From contig NZ_QKYN01000007.1 in the NCBI RefSeq assembly GCF_003258295.1, positions 1 to 64,000 of the forward strand: a stretch of 64,000 bases of DNA. The letters run 5' to 3'. Positions 25,392 through 34,323 of this stretch are shown piece by piece. The notes beneath the pieces were generated by a model. It did not search any database. It worked only from the letters and a program-made list of their open reading frames with translations, and had not been told where the DNA came from. The position numbers and the translations under genes are program-made. The first letter of the stretch is position 1. The number at the start of each line of letters is the position of its first letter. Source of the stretch: Streptacidiphilus pinicola. Its GTDB lineage: Bacteria > Actinomycetota > Actinomycetes > Streptomycetales > Streptomycetaceae.

Positions 25392-25574
25392 TGTGGCTCC
25401 CTTCTTTGAACCCCGGAGAGTCTAGGGAATCCCGAGGACTACCCACGAGTCCGTTCCGGTGGTGACCTTGCCCACACGCAGGGTGAGCAGTGGTTCCACG
25501 GTACGCCGTCCGGGTTGTGGGGGGCTCGAGCACACCCCCTTCCGCCGTTGACTACTACTCAGTAAGGTTCGCCC

Positions 25575-26015
25575 ATGCGGAGATGGACGGCGATATCCAC
25601 GACGGTCCTGCTGGTGCTCGAGGCGGGAGTCTCGCTGCTGGCCGCGCTGCTGCTGGGCGGGGCCGCGAGCCGCGGTCACATGCAGTTCGCGGGCGTTTCC
25701 TACCGCGCGATCGCCGGTGCGGCCTACATCGGTCTGAGCCTGCAGGCGGCCTTCCTGCTGCTGGTCGCGGGCGTGCTGGTGCGCGTGGCGGTGCGGGCCC
25801 AGGACCGCGAGTTCGGCCGTCCGACCCGGCTGCTGCTGATCGCCGCCGCGGTCTTCCACGGCGTGCTGGCGGCGCTGATGCTGGCCCTGTCGGGGGTGTG
25901 GACCTTCCTCGTGCTCGCCCTGACCCTGACGCTGCTGGTGCTGCTCTTCTTCATTCCGACGCGGCCGGGGTCAGCGCCTTCGCCGGCGCCGGCCCCCGCT
26001 GCACCTGCTTCGTGA
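25575..26015 (+). CDS. Four-helix membrane protein of unknown function
   Basis: 146 residues with four hydrophobic helices (about 8-28, 45-70, 85-105 and 108-128) and a short Pro/Ala tail, so nearly all of it is in the membrane. I recognise no family. ATG 25575 is eight bases after TAAGGT, which could be a -10 box. Its last 65 bases overlap, antisense, the end of the minus-strand gene at 25951. Confidence 0.7.
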   Translation: MRRWTAISTTVLLVLEAGVSLLAALLLGGAASRGHMQFAGVSYRAIAGAAYIGLSLQAAFLLLVAGVLVRVAVRAQDREFGRPTRLLLIAAAVFHGVLAALMLALSGVWTFLVLALTLTLLVLLFFIPTRPGSAPSPAPAPAAPAS

Positions 26016-26709
26016 CATCCGCCACGAATTCGACGACGTCCGAGCCGTAGTTCTCCGGCTGCAGCACCTTGAAGAGCAGCGCGAAAGTGCTGTCACTGCC
26101 GTGTTTGTGATTCAACTCACGGTAGGAACGCCGCAGATGCCGCACCCCGGCGAGGTTCGAGACGGCGGTCTGACCGCAGACCAGGAACGTCGGCTGCCCC
26201 TGTGCGCCGACCGCGATCCGGGCGAGGAGCACGTAGTCGGCGACCCCCGCCTCGCGGGCGTAGTGCGTGTCGCCGATGACGAACTCGTTGGTCTTGGTGG
26301 CCTCCCACTCGGCGTGATGGGTGAACCCGGGGAACTTGAGCTTCAGATGCGCGGCCGTGCGCTCGTTGGACACGGGGCCGCCGATGCAGAATTCGGCGCG
26401 GTCGCCGATGCCCTGCCGGATCTGGTGGGCCGGCAGCACGGTGTACTGCGCGCCGCACTCGTACACGAGCGCGGAGAGCTCCATCAGGCCGTAGACGTCG
26501 TTCTGCGCGACGATCCGCTCGCCGTCGGCGGAGCCTGCCTTCCGTGGCACCACCAGCAGCGCGTCGCTCCCGCTCCGCAGTCCGAAGAAGGCCCGCTTGC
26601 GGTTCAGCTTCCGCCGCCGCAGCAGCGCCTGCACCAGCCACGCGACGGTGGCGCTGATGGCACTGGAGGCCACTCCGAGCACGATGTTCCATATGTCGCC
26701 GCTGTTCAC
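25951..26709 (-). CDS. Membrane-anchored protein of unknown function
   Basis: 252 residues from GTG 26709 (an upstream ATG at 26751 would add 14 residues). One N-terminal TM (about residues 4-26, WNIVLGVASSAISATVAWLVQAL), a basic stop-transfer RRRKLNRKR, then a soluble domain of about 215 residues on the cytoplasmic side with scattered cysteines. It contains LLVVPRK, NDVYGLMELSALVYECGA, SNERTAAHLK and FLVCGQTA. I do not recognise a catalytic motif. It follows maf on the same strand. Confidence 0.7.
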   Translation of the reverse strand: MNSGDIWNIVLGVASSAISATVAWLVQALLRRRKLNRKRAFFGLRSGSDALLVVPRKAGSADGERIVAQNDVYGLMELSALVYECGAQYTVLPAHQIRQGIGDRAEFCIGGPVSNERTAAHLKLKFPGFTHHAEWEATKTNEFVIGDTHYAREAGVADYVLLARIAVGAQGQPTFLVCGQTAVSNLAGVRHLRRSYRELNHKHGSDSTFALLFKVLQPENYGSDVVEFVADVTKQVQRGPAPAKALTPAASE

Positions 26710-26754
26710 TGGCCTGCCCCCAGCAGAAGTTGAGACTCCAACAGAGAGCATGCA

Positions 26755-27405
26755 CTACATCAGGGGCGCGAGGAACCGCGCGGCCCCTGGGGGGTCCGTG
26801 CGGGGCCAAGCCCAGAGGGTGGTGATCCGGACGTCCAGTTCCGCGAGGAGCCTGCGCAGCAGCGGCAGCGACAAGCCGATGACGTTGCCCGGGTCGCCGT
26901 CGATGCCGTCCACGAAGGGGGCCGAGCGACCGTCCAGGGTGAAGGCGCCGGCGACGTGGAGGGGTTCGCCGGTGGCGATGTAGGCGTCGATCTCGGCGTC
27001 GTCGGGGGTGCCGAAGCGGACCGTCGTGGCGGCCGTCGCCGAGGCGCGGGCGCCGGTGCCGGTGTCGATGACGCAGTGGCCCGTCTGCAGCACGCCGCTG
27101 CGGCCGCGCATGGAGAGCCAGCGGGCCTTGGCGTCCGCCGCGTCGGCGGGCTTGCCGAGGGCGACGCCGTCCAGCTCCAGCACCGAGTCGCAGCCGACGA
27201 CCAGCTCGCCGTCGGCGAGCGCCGCGGCGACCGCCGCGGCCTTGGCCTCGGCGAGGACCAGGGCGAGCTCGGCCGGGGTGGGTGCGGAGAGCGCGTCCTC
27301 GTCGACGCCGCTGACGATCACCTTCGGGTCCAGGCCGGCCTGGCGCAGCAGGCCGAGGCGGGCGGGGGAGGCGGAGGCGAGCACGAGGGTGCGCTTGTCG
27401 GTCAT
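26755..27405 (-). CDS. maf: Maf-like nucleotide pyrophosphatase
   Basis: 216 residues. Hydrolyses non-canonical or modified nucleoside triphosphates to monophosphates (house-cleaning). Motifs: [28 protein letters not shown] (catalytic Asp region), [19 protein letters not shown] and [16 protein letters not shown]. The very end (AARFLAPLM) is read from a short copy of the dispersed repeat. Part of the minus-strand run pccB-accE-mmpB-maf. Confidence 0.9.
   Translation of the reverse strand: MTDKRTLVLASASPARLGLLRQAGLDPKVIVSGVDEDALSAPTPAELALVLAEAKAAAVAAALADGELVVGCDSVLELDGVALGKPADAADAKARWLSMRGRSGVLQTGHCVIDTGTGARASATAATTVRFGTPDDAEIDAYIATGEPLHVAGAFTLDGRSAPFVDGIDGDPGNVIGLSLPLLRRLLAELDVRITTLWAWPRTDPPGAARFLAPLM
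26762..26788. repeat. Short copy of the dispersed palindromic element inside the maf 3' end
   Basis: AGGGGCGCGAGGAACC followed directly by GCGCGGCCCCT: both outer arms without the central part. It encodes the last nine codons of maf. Confidence 0.6.
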
Positions 27406-27445
27406 GGCGTCCAGGGTAGTGAAGCCCGGCCGGGGCCCGTTCGGG

Positions 27446-27580
27446 TCATCCCCACGAGGCCATGACCACGATCATCGCCAGGGACGCGCAGAGCGCGACG
27501 AGGATGCCCACCCGGCGCAGCAGCCCGCGAATCCGCGCCGCCTCCGCCGGGGTGTCGTCCACCGGGTCTGACCAGAGCAT
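27446..27580 (-). CDS. mmpB: MmpB-like morphogenic membrane protein (44 aa)
   Basis: Begins [19 protein letters not shown], then a single TM helix ([19 protein letters not shown]) and ends WG. Ribosome site GGGGGA precedes ATG 27580. Length, the MLWSDP start and the place between accE and maf fit the protein annotated in streptomycetes as morphogenic membrane protein MmpB, thought to act in development or cell-wall morphogenesis. The name is from memory of the family and not from a search. Confidence 0.75.
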   Translation of the reverse strand: MLWSDPVDDTPAEAARIRGLLRRVGILVALCASLAMIVVMASWG

Positions 27581-27596
27581 TCCCCCAGGGTGCGCC

Positions 27597-27653
27597 GCGG
27601 GCCCTGAGCGGCGCATGAGTACGGGTACTCAACTTGCGCCGCACAGGGCCCGC
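27597..27653 (-). terminator. Long compound hairpin between accE and mmpB
   Basis: Outer stem GCGGGCCCTG/CAGGGCCCGC (27597-27606, 27644-27653), a middle stem GCGGCGCA/TGCGCCGC and an inner palindrome TGAGTAC-GG-GTACTCA (27616-27631). It could end the pccB-accE message, and the inner 16-bp palindrome could also be an operator for mmpB. No U-tract follows. Confidence 0.6.
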
Positions 27654-27683
27654 TTGCGGAAAACACCAGGGTTCGACCGGGGG

Positions 27684-27893
27684 TCAGCGACCCGCCCAGG
27701 CGGAGGTGCGCCAGGCGTTGGGCCCCGGTTGGGGCATGCGGCGCACCAGCGCCGCACGGTCGCGCCAGACGCCGGCGGGCGGTTCCTCCGGGGCGGCAGC
27801 GGCGCCGGCTGCCGCCCGGGCCGAGACCACCGCCAGGACGGCGGCGAGCTCCTCGGGGTTGGGCTGCCCGTGCAGGACGCGGATGGGGGCCAT
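27684..27893 (-). CDS. accE: Acyl-CoA carboxylase epsilon subunit
   Basis: 69 residues. Opens with the family signature IRVLHGQPNPEELAAVLAVV and ends WRTSAWAGR. Epsilon subunits stimulate actinobacterial acyl-CoA carboxylase by bridging the AccA and carboxyltransferase subunits. It starts 33 bases after the carboxyltransferase gene's stop, in the same operon. Confidence 0.9.
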   Translation of the reverse strand: MAPIRVLHGQPNPEELAAVLAVVSARAAAGAAAAPEEPPAGVWRDRAALVRRMPQPGPNAWRTSAWAGR

Positions 27894-27926
27894 CAGGCCG
27901 TACCTCTCTTCTGAAGCGACGGGCGG

Positions 27927-29522
27927 TTACAGCGGGATGTTGCCGTGCTTCTTCGGCGGCAGGGTCTCGCGCTTGTTGCGCAGCGCGCGCAGGCCCTTCA
28001 CCACGTGCTGGCGGGTCTCGGACGGCAGGATGACGGCGTCGATGTAGCCGCGCTCGGCCGCGACGTACGGGTTGAGCAGGGTGTCCTCGTAGTCCTGCAT
28101 CAGCTCGGCCCGCTTGGCCTCGGGGTCGTCCGCGGCGGCGATGGTCGCGCGGTGCAGGATGTTGACCGCACCCTGCGCGCCCATGACGGCGATCTGCGCG
28201 GTCGGCCAGGCCAGGTTGAGGTCGGCGCCCAGGTGCTTGGAGCCCATGACGTCGTAGGCGCCGCCGAAGGCCTTGCGGGTGATCACGGTGATCAGCGGGA
28301 CCGTCGCCTCGGCGTAGGCGTAGATCAGCTTGGCGCCGCGGCGGATGATGCCGTCCCACTCCTGGCCCGTGCCGGGCAGGAAGCCGGGGACGTCGACGAA
28401 GGTCAGCACCGGGATGTTGAACGCGTCGCAGGTCCGCACGAAGCGGGAGGCCTTCTCGGAGGCGTCGATGTCCAGGCAGCCGGCGAACTGCATCGGCTGG
28501 TTGGCGACGACGCCGACCGGGTGACCCTCGACGCGGCCGAAGCCGGTCAGGATGTTCGGTGCGAACAGGGACTGCGTCTCGAGGAATTCGCCGTCGTCGA
28601 GCACGTGCTCGATGACCTTGTGCATGTCGTACGGCTGGTTGGCGGAGTCCGGGACGATGACGTCCAGCTCCTCGTCCTCCGGGGAGGTCTCGAGGTCGGC
28701 CTCCTCCGGGAAGGCCGGGGGCTCCTCCAGGTTGTTCGACGGCAGGTAGGACAGGAGCGCCTTGACGTACTCGATGGCCTCCTTCTCGTCCGCGGCCATG
28801 TGGTGGGCCACGCCCGACTTGGTGTTGTGGGCGCGCGCGCCGCCCAGCTCCTCCATGCCGACGTCCTCACCGGTGACGGTCTTGATGACGTCCGGGCCGG
28901 TGATGAACATGTGCGAGGTCTGGTCGGCCATCACGATGAAGTCCGTGATCGCGGGGGAGTAGACCGCGCCGCCCGCGCAGGGGCCCATGATCAGCGAGAT
29001 CTGCGGGATCACGCCGGAGGCCAGCACGTTGCGGCGGAAGATCTCGCCGTACAGGCCGAGCGAGGCCACGCCCTCCTGGATCCGGGCGCCGCCGGAGTCG
29101 TTGATGCCGATCATCGGGCAGCCGGTCTTCAGGGCGAAGTCCATCACCTTGACGATCTTCTCGCCGAAGACCTCGCCGAGGGAGCCGCCGAAGACGGTGA
29201 AGTCCTGGGCGAAGACCGCGACCTGGCGACCGTCGACGGTGCCGTAGCCGGTCACCACGCCGTCGCCGTAGGGGCGGTTCTTCTCCTGGCCGAAGTTGGT
29301 GGAGCGGTGCCGGGCGAACTCGTCGAACTCGACGAAGGAGTCCTCGTCCAGGAGCTGGCGCACCCGCTCACGGGCCGTCATCTTGCCCTTGGCGTGCTGC
29401 TTCTCCACGGCGCGCGCCGAGCCCGAGTGGACCGCCTCGTCGATACGGCGGCGCAGGTCGGCGATCTTGCCGGCGGTGGTGTGGATGTCCACGTCGGCGT
29501 TGGCGTGGTCGGCGGAGGACAT
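27927..29522 (-). CDS. pccB: Propionyl/acetyl-CoA carboxylase carboxyltransferase subunit
   Basis: 531 residues from ATG 29522, with GGGAG nine bases ahead. Carboxyltransferase N- and C-domains with oxyanion-hole glycines in [11 protein letters not shown] and [14 protein letters not shown]. Helices [13 protein letters not shown] and [13 protein letters not shown] are typical of PccB. It transfers CO2 from biotin on AccA to propionyl- or acetyl-CoA, giving methylmalonyl- or malonyl-CoA for lipid and polyketide synthesis. It diverges from birA, the enzyme that biotinylates the partner subunit. Confidence 0.94.
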   Translation of the reverse strand: MSSADHANADVDIHTTAGKIADLRRRIDEAVHSGSARAVEKQHAKGKMTARERVRQLLDEDSFVEFDEFARHRSTNFGQEKNRPYGDGVVTGYGTVDGRQVAVFAQDFTVFGGSLGEVFGEKIVKVMDFALKTGCPMIGINDSGGARIQEGVASLGLYGEIFRRNVLASGVIPQISLIMGPCAGGAVYSPAITDFIVMADQTSHMFITGPDVIKTVTGEDVGMEELGGARAHNTKSGVAHHMAADEKEAIEYVKALLSYLPSNNLEEPPAFPEEADLETSPEDEELDVIVPDSANQPYDMHKVIEHVLDDGEFLETQSLFAPNILTGFGRVEGHPVGVVANQPMQFAGCLDIDASEKASRFVRTCDAFNIPVLTFVDVPGFLPGTGQEWDGIIRRGAKLIYAYAEATVPLITVITRKAFGGAYDVMGSKHLGADLNLAWPTAQIAVMGAQGAVNILHRATIAAADDPEAKRAELMQDYEDTLLNPYVAAERGYIDAVILPSETRQHVVKGLRALRNKRETLPPKKHGNIPL

Positions 29523-29686
29523 GGGTGGGCGGCTCCCGTCAGGAGGGCCGGTGCCGCTCACGTTCCACGCGGACAGGTCCACGGGCGGATACGTGCGGCA
29601 CCAACGGTGGGGGTTTCCGATCAGTAGGTTAGCCACGACGGCCTGCCTCGGATATGGCGAGTGACAGGGGTCATACGCTAGGTGTC

Positions 29687-30535
29687 GTGACCGAATCCCC
29701 CTGGAGTGACCTTGACCGCCCGCCGCTGCGGGCCGCTCAGCTGAACCGCGATCCCGGCCGGCTGGGCGCGCTGTGGAGCAGTGTCGACGTCGTCACCGAG
29801 ACCGGCTCGACCAACGTCGACCTGGCGGAGCTCGCCGCGAAGGGCGCGCCGGAGGGCACCGTGCTGGTCGCCGAGGTGCAGTCGCACGGCAAGGGCCGGC
29901 TCGACCGCTCCTGGTCCGCCCCGGCACGCTCGGGGATCTTTCTGTCCGCGCTGCTCCGTCCGAGTGATGCGGGCGTGCCGCGCGACAACTGGAGCTGGCT
30001 GCCGCTGCTGGTCGGTGTCGCCGCGTCCACCGCGCTGTCACGCGCGGCGGAGACGCGGGTGCGGCTGAAGTGGCCGAACGACCTGCTGGTCAGTGTCGGC
30101 AAGGAGGAGCGCAAGCTCGGCGGCATCCTCACCGAGTTGGCCGACAACGGACGCGCGGTGGTCGCGGGCGTGGGCGTCAACGTGACGCTGCGCGAGAGCG
30201 AGCTGCCGGTGCCGACCGCGGGCTCCCTGGCGCTGGCCCAGGCGGCGGTGACGGACCGCGAGATCCTGCTGCGCGAGCTGCTGCGCACCCTCTCGGAGCT
30301 GTACCAGGAGTGGTGCGCGGACGGCGGCGACCCGACCGCGACGCGGCTGCGCGAGGCGTACCTGGACCAGTGCGCGACGATCGGCAAGCACGTGCGGGTG
30401 CTGCTGCCCGGCGACACACAGGTGGTCGGCGAGGCGGTCGACGTCGACGACCTCGGCCGGCTGGTGCTGCGCGAGCCGAGCGGCGCGGAGCACGCGGTCT
30501 CCGCGGGCGACGTGATCCACGTGCGCGGCGCGTGA
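29687..30535 (+). CDS. birA: Biotin-[acetyl-CoA-carboxylase] ligase
   Basis: 282 residues, without the DNA-binding domain of E. coli BirA. The biotinyl-AMP loop is [11 protein letters not shown] (the usual form is GRGRxGRxW). [20 protein letters not shown] and VAGVGVNV are also typical, and a small SH3-like C-domain follows. It attaches biotin to AccA. GTG 29687 lies seven bases after TACGCT, so the transcript is probably leaderless. Confidence 0.92.
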   Translation: MTESPWSDLDRPPLRAAQLNRDPGRLGALWSSVDVVTETGSTNVDLAELAAKGAPEGTVLVAEVQSHGKGRLDRSWSAPARSGIFLSALLRPSDAGVPRDNWSWLPLLVGVAASTALSRAAETRVRLKWPNDLLVSVGKEERKLGGILTELADNGRAVVAGVGVNVTLRESELPVPTAGSLALAQAAVTDREILLRELLRTLSELYQEWCADGGDPTATRLREAYLDQCATIGKHVRVLLPGDTQVVGEAVDVDDLGRLVLREPSGAEHAVSAGDVIHVRGA

Positions 30536-30565
30536 GGCCCACGGCGTCGTTTACGGGTTCTCACC

Positions 30566-30588
30566 GGGGCGGATGCCCCAGACGGGCC
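30566..30588 (+). terminator. Weak terminator after birA
   Basis: A 5-bp stem GGGGC/GCCCC with a 4-nt loop, followed after ten bases by CCTTTTCC. The short stem makes it only a suggestion. Confidence 0.3.
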
Positions 30589-30691
30589 TTTTCCGTGCGA
30601 GTATCACTGGGCGAGGTGTGAGCAAGGACACGCCTGTCGCGGGGGCAGGGGCGGCAGGGCGCGTCACGAGGACGGACGGGACGGCGAACAG

Positions 30692-31840
30692 GTGGGCGAC
30701 CGGGAACGGGAGCGGGATCAGCAGGGTGCGGAACAGCACTACCGCGATTCCGTGGCCCTGCAGCTGGAGCAGCTGATCCTGGACTCCGAACGCCAGTACA
30801 CCCCGTACCAGGCGGCCCGGGCCGCCGGCGTCTCGATGGAGCTGGCCTCCCGTTTCTGGCGGGCGATGGGCTTCGCCGACATCGGCCAGTCGCGTGCGCT
30901 GACCGAGACCGACGTGATCGCGCTGCGCCGGCTGGCGGGCATGGTCGAGGCCGGTCTGCTGAGCGAGCGGATGGCCATCCAGGTGGCCCGCTCCACCGGC
31001 CAGACGACGGCGCGGCTGGCCGAGTGGCAGATCGACACCTTCCTGGAGCACCTCACCTCCGCGTCCGAACCCGGCCTCACACGTGCCGAGGTGGCCTATC
31101 CGCTGGTCGAGTTGCTGCTGCCGGAGCTGGAGCAGTTCCTCATCTACGTCTGGCGGCGGCAGTTGGCCGCGGTGACCGGGCGTGTCGTGCAGGCGGAGAA
31201 CGACGAGGAGATGCAGAGCGGGCGGCTGGCCGTGGGGTTCGCCGACCTGGTGGGCTTCACCCGTCTGTCGCGCCGTCTGGAGGACGACGAGCTGGGCGAG
31301 CTGGTGGAGAACTTCGAGTCCACCTGCGCCGACCTGGTCGCCGGCCGGGGCGGACGGCTCGTCAAGACCCTCGGCGACGAGATCCTCTTCGTCGCGGACG
31401 AGGCGGGTACGGCCGCCGACATCGCCCTCGCGCTGGTCGAGACGCTCGGCAAGGACGACTCGATGCCGGCGCTGCGGGTCGGCATGGCCTTCGGCACGGT
31501 GACGACCCGGATGGGCGACGTCTTCGGCACCACGGTGAACCTGGCGTCCCGCCTCACGTCCATCGCTCCGAAGGACGCGGTCCTGTGCGACGAGGAACTC
31601 GTCGCGGCGCTGGAACGCGAGGGCGCGGTTCCCCCACCCGACGGCGACGGCGAAGGCGCGGACGCCCTGCAGACCATCTCCTCCGTCGGGGTCGTCCCGT
31701 CGGGCGAGGGCCAGCACATCCAGCCCCCGCTCCCGGACGCGGAGTACCGCTTCGCCCTCCAGCCGATGTGGCGCCGCCCCGTGCGTGGCCTCGGCCTGGT
31801 GGAGCCATGGCTGCTCACGCGGCGTGCGCCGGAGGCATGA
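30692..31840 (+). CDS. cya: Class III adenylate cyclase
   Basis: 382 residues. Residues 20-160 form an N-terminal regulatory region found in actinobacterial Cya proteins (SMELASRFWRAMGFADIGQ). The cyclase domain spans about 180-325: FADLVGFTRLSRRL carries the first metal-binding Asp, VKTLGDEILF the second, and FGTTVNLASRL the transition-state Asn and nearby Arg. In S. coelicolor cAMP from this enzyme is needed for germination and development. GTG 30692 is used; no strong ribosome site is seen. Confidence 0.9.
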   Translation: MGDRERERDQQGAEQHYRDSVALQLEQLILDSERQYTPYQAARAAGVSMELASRFWRAMGFADIGQSRALTETDVIALRRLAGMVEAGLLSERMAIQVARSTGQTTARLAEWQIDTFLEHLTSASEPGLTRAEVAYPLVELLLPELEQFLIYVWRRQLAAVTGRVVQAENDEEMQSGRLAVGFADLVGFTRLSRRLEDDELGELVENFESTCADLVAGRGGRLVKTLGDEILFVADEAGTAADIALALVETLGKDDSMPALRVGMAFGTVTTRMGDVFGTTVNLASRLTSIAPKDAVLCDEELVAALEREGAVPPPDGDGEGADALQTISSVGVVPSGEGQHIQPPLPDAEYRFALQPMWRRPVRGLGLVEPWLLTRRAPEA

Positions 31841-31863
31841 CTCGTGGTGGCTAGTCTGCCGTC

Positions 31864-32160
31864 ATGACGGACAGCGAGCTCATCGTTGACCTGCGCGGTC
31901 GGCCGATCGGGACACTCGACGACTTCTGGGACGCGGTCATGGAGCCGTGCGGGCTGCCGGATTGGTTCGGTCGGAACCTCGACGCGTGGTCGGACACGAT
32001 CGTGACACGGGGCATCTCCGAGGTGATCGACAAACACCACGTCCTGATCGTGCATGTCGATCAGCGGGGTCTCTTCGCCGGCGGGAAGCGGGAGGCCGAG
32101 GTCCTGGCCGGCATCTTCGACGGAGACCAGAACCGGCTCATCGTCCACAGCCCGGCCTGA
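31864..32160 (+). CDS. Barstar-like RNase inhibitor
   Basis: 98 residues. The segment DDFWDAVMEPCGLPDWFGRNLDAWSDTI is the barstar helix region that blocks the active site of barnase-type RNases. No RNase gene is adjacent; the nearest toxin is the RHS protein on the other strand. TAGTCT lies six bases ahead of the ATG, so translation is probably leaderless. It may be an orphan immunity gene at the edge of the toxin locus. Confidence 0.85.
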   Translation: MTDSELIVDLRGRPIGTLDDFWDAVMEPCGLPDWFGRNLDAWSDTIVTRGISEVIDKHHVLIVHVDQRGLFAGGKREAEVLAGIFDGDQNRLIVHSPA

Positions 32161-32217
32161 CGCGAACGGCCTCGCGTCAGTTCGTGGAGCAGCGGCCGGA
32201 AGCCGGCGTGGGAGCCG

Positions 32218-32820
32218 TCATGCGCTCGCGTGGATGCGGGCGCGCAGGTGCTCGGGCAGCGGGTACGGCTGCTCGGCGGGGATGAGGGTGTCCGCCTTTG
32301 CCGGGTCGCCGGCCCGGACGAGGGCGTGGGCCTCGTGGGCGAGGGCGGTGGCGTCGGTGATGTCGACGATCCAGTCGTCGACATAGCGGTGGACCGCCTC
32401 ACCGGTGAGGCCGATTTGGATGGCGCGGTGGGAGAGCTCCTGCTGGTTCGTCGAGCGCTCCGGGTCCCACTGGATCCGCACCGGGCTCGCGCGGAGCTGC
32501 TCCTTCCACGCGGCGGCGTCGGGGTGCAGGTCGCGGTCGTAGTGGCTCAGGCACGCGTGCGCGAGCGCCCACTCGAACCCGCTCCGGCGGATCCGCACGG
32601 CCAGTACCCGCTCCTGCCCCGGCTTCTTCCCCCAGCCCGAGCGGTACATCATCCAGCGGAACGACGGTTTGATCCACGTCATCCGCTCCCGCTTGAACGG
32701 CGCGACGAATGTCCGCGCGTCGAGGGCGGGTTGAGCGATGGCGGGGGAGTAGGCCTGATAGACGGTCAGGGCGTTGTCGTCAAAAGCAGCTCGGATCTGT
32801 CGCAGGGGCACGGATTCCAT
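32218..32820 (-). CDS. DUF4291-like protein
   Basis: 200 residues, cytoplasmic. The motif TVYQAYSPAIAQPAL, then FKRERMTWIKPSFRWMMYRSGWG, with RIQWDPER and RAIQIGLTG, is the pattern I know as DUF4291. No biochemical role is established to my knowledge. It is the last gene in the minus-strand toxin/immunity run. Confidence 0.8.
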   Translation of the reverse strand: MESVPLRQIRAAFDDNALTVYQAYSPAIAQPALDARTFVAPFKRERMTWIKPSFRWMMYRSGWGKKPGQERVLAVRIRRSGFEWALAHACLSHYDRDLHPDAAAWKEQLRASPVRIQWDPERSTNQQELSHRAIQIGLTGEAVHRYVDDWIVDITDATALAHEAHALVRAGDPAKADTLIPAEQPYPLPEHLRARIHASA

Positions 32821-32873
32821 GGCAAGTAGCGAAGCATCCGAACGGCGTCGCCGTCGAACGGATTCCGCGGCCT

Positions 32874-33242
32874 TCAGAGCTCGTAGGGGTACACGTCGAT
32901 TGCGCGCGCGGCGAAGGTGACGCAGTCGCCTGGACGAGCTGCCATCTCCAGCAGAACGACGTCACCGCCGAGCGAGAGTGTCGTGACGTTGTCGTCCACG
33001 GCCACGACGTGGGCGGTGACAGTCATCAGGTCGCCGCCCAGGGCGAGAGAGGCCGGGGCTGCCGTGTCGCAGACGAAGAACTCGTGTACTGGATCCGGGA
33101 ATTCGAGCTCCGCATGCCACTGCCCACCGAGCACTGGTGGGCCCGACGATCGCCACCAGCCACAGCCCTCGCCGACGTCGGTGACGAAGACGACCCATGT
33201 GTGCGCTCCGCGCGGCTCGACGGCCGTGATCTGGATCCTCAC
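32874..33242 (-). CDS. Small immunity-like protein
   Basis: 122 residues from GTG 33242, which overlaps the stop of the preceding gene as GTGA. Acidic, with a hydrophobic core, two Trp in GEGCGWW and a beta-rich look (TWVVFVTDV, HAELEFPDP, VHEFFVCD). No family recognised. Coupling to a colicin-immunity-like gene and position behind an RHS toxin suggest a spare immunity protein. Confidence 0.6.
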   Translation of the reverse strand: MRIQITAVEPRGAHTWVVFVTDVGEGCGWWRSSGPPVLGGQWHAELEFPDPVHEFFVCDTAAPASLALGGDLMTVTAHVVAVDDNVTTLSLGGDVVLLEMAARPGDCVTFAARAIDVYPYEL

Positions 33243-34015
33243 TGCTGCGCGGCCTTTCGCAGCGCCGCACGGACCGTGGCGATGACGTCCTCGTCCTTCG
33301 AGTCCCCGGGCTCCCGTAGGGCCGGGTCGAGTGGGTACTCCTCCAGCGCCCAGAACACCGCGTCGAGGACGCCCTGCAGGGGCTCCCGCACGTGCTCGCC
33401 CGCGTCGCGGGCACGCCACCAGGCATGACCGAATGCCGGAACGGAGATCCACCCGGCATCCAACTCGCGCATCAGTCGCAGCTGTTCCGCGACGCCGGGC
33501 GGAGGCGGTGGTGGGCCGGGCAGCAGCGCCTCGAAGCGGCGCAGCTCGTCATGGAGGTCCCGGGACGCGCCGTCGTCCGGGTCGAGCCGCGCGGTCTCGG
33601 TCCCCGCGAACGCCCGCGCGGCGCGCAGCGCCGAGCGCATCAACTCCAGCCGCCGCACCGTCCCGAGCTCGGCTTCGCTCGTGCGGGCGGTGATGTCCAT
33701 GCCGCGCACGACGAAGAGGAGCTGGAACGACGAGTCGCACCCCACGAACTCGAAACGCCCGCGCCGCGCCGCGTACGCCTGCCGGAGCTGGGCCAGCAGG
33801 TCCGCGACCGCGACGTGGATCATCATCGCCTGGTCGGGCACGTGCCCTTCGGACGTCGCGACCCCGTCGCCCCCGCGGACGAACACGTCGCCGAGGTCGA
33901 ACTGATGCGGCGACCCCTGATCCTCCCGGACGGAGAAGGTGAACTCGATCAAGTGTCGGCTCCCTGCCGGCGCGCTCAAGCCATCTGACGGATCGTATGT
34001 CAGCAGGGAGGGCAT
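33239..34015 (-). CDS. Two-part protein with colicin-immunity-like C-terminus
   Basis: 258 residues. The N-terminal 165 residues are a separate alpha/beta domain (QFDLGDVFVRGGDG, HVPDQAMMIHVAVADLLAQLRQAY). A proline-rich hinge (LLPGPPPPPPG) follows. The last 85 residues (MRELDAGWISVPAFGHAWWR, GVLDAVFWALEEYPLDPALREPGD) resemble helical colicin-D/E5-type immunity proteins. Start ATG 34015. The immunity reading comes from pattern and neighbourhood only. Confidence 0.65.
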   Translation of the reverse strand: MPSLLTYDPSDGLSAPAGSRHLIEFTFSVREDQGSPHQFDLGDVFVRGGDGVATSEGHVPDQAMMIHVAVADLLAQLRQAYAARRGRFEFVGCDSSFQLLFVVRGMDITARTSEAELGTVRRLELMRSALRAARAFAGTETARLDPDDGASRDLHDELRRFEALLPGPPPPPPGVAEQLRLMRELDAGWISVPAFGHAWWRARDAGEHVREPLQGVLDAVFWALEEYPLDPALREPGDSKDEDVIATVRAALRKAAQQ

Positions 34016-34323
34016 TGACCGTGGTCCGGTTCCCAGGTGTCACTCGGAGGGTGTCGGGACCGGGTGAAGAGCCGTCCGGCCATGTCCGCCCCGATGTTGG
34101 TGCCGTCGGCGTCGCGGGTGAGGAAACCGCGCTGGCCGATCAGGCCGCCGCCGGTGACGATGTACTCGTCGCCGTTCCCGGGGAGCAGGCCGAGGCCGGC
34201 CGGCGGCAGGTCCGGCGGCAGTTCCCCCGCCGACCGTCGAGGATGTCCATCGAGGCTCCACGACACCGATCCGTCACAGCCCCGGCAGCTCAGCCAGGGT
34301 GAGCACGCAGGCGAGGTGGGCGA
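34016..34323 (-). pseudogene. Decayed gene fragments between immunity genes
   Basis: About 300 bp without a convincing whole gene. One minus-strand frame (34266-34000) reads LGLLPGNGDEYIVTGGGLIGQRGF..., which looks like a piece of a longer protein. Another short stretch near 34270-34320 reads VIAHLACVLTLAELPGL before a stop. Such scraps behind a toxin gene are typical of past toxin/immunity cassette exchange. The parent families are not identified. Confidence 0.4.
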
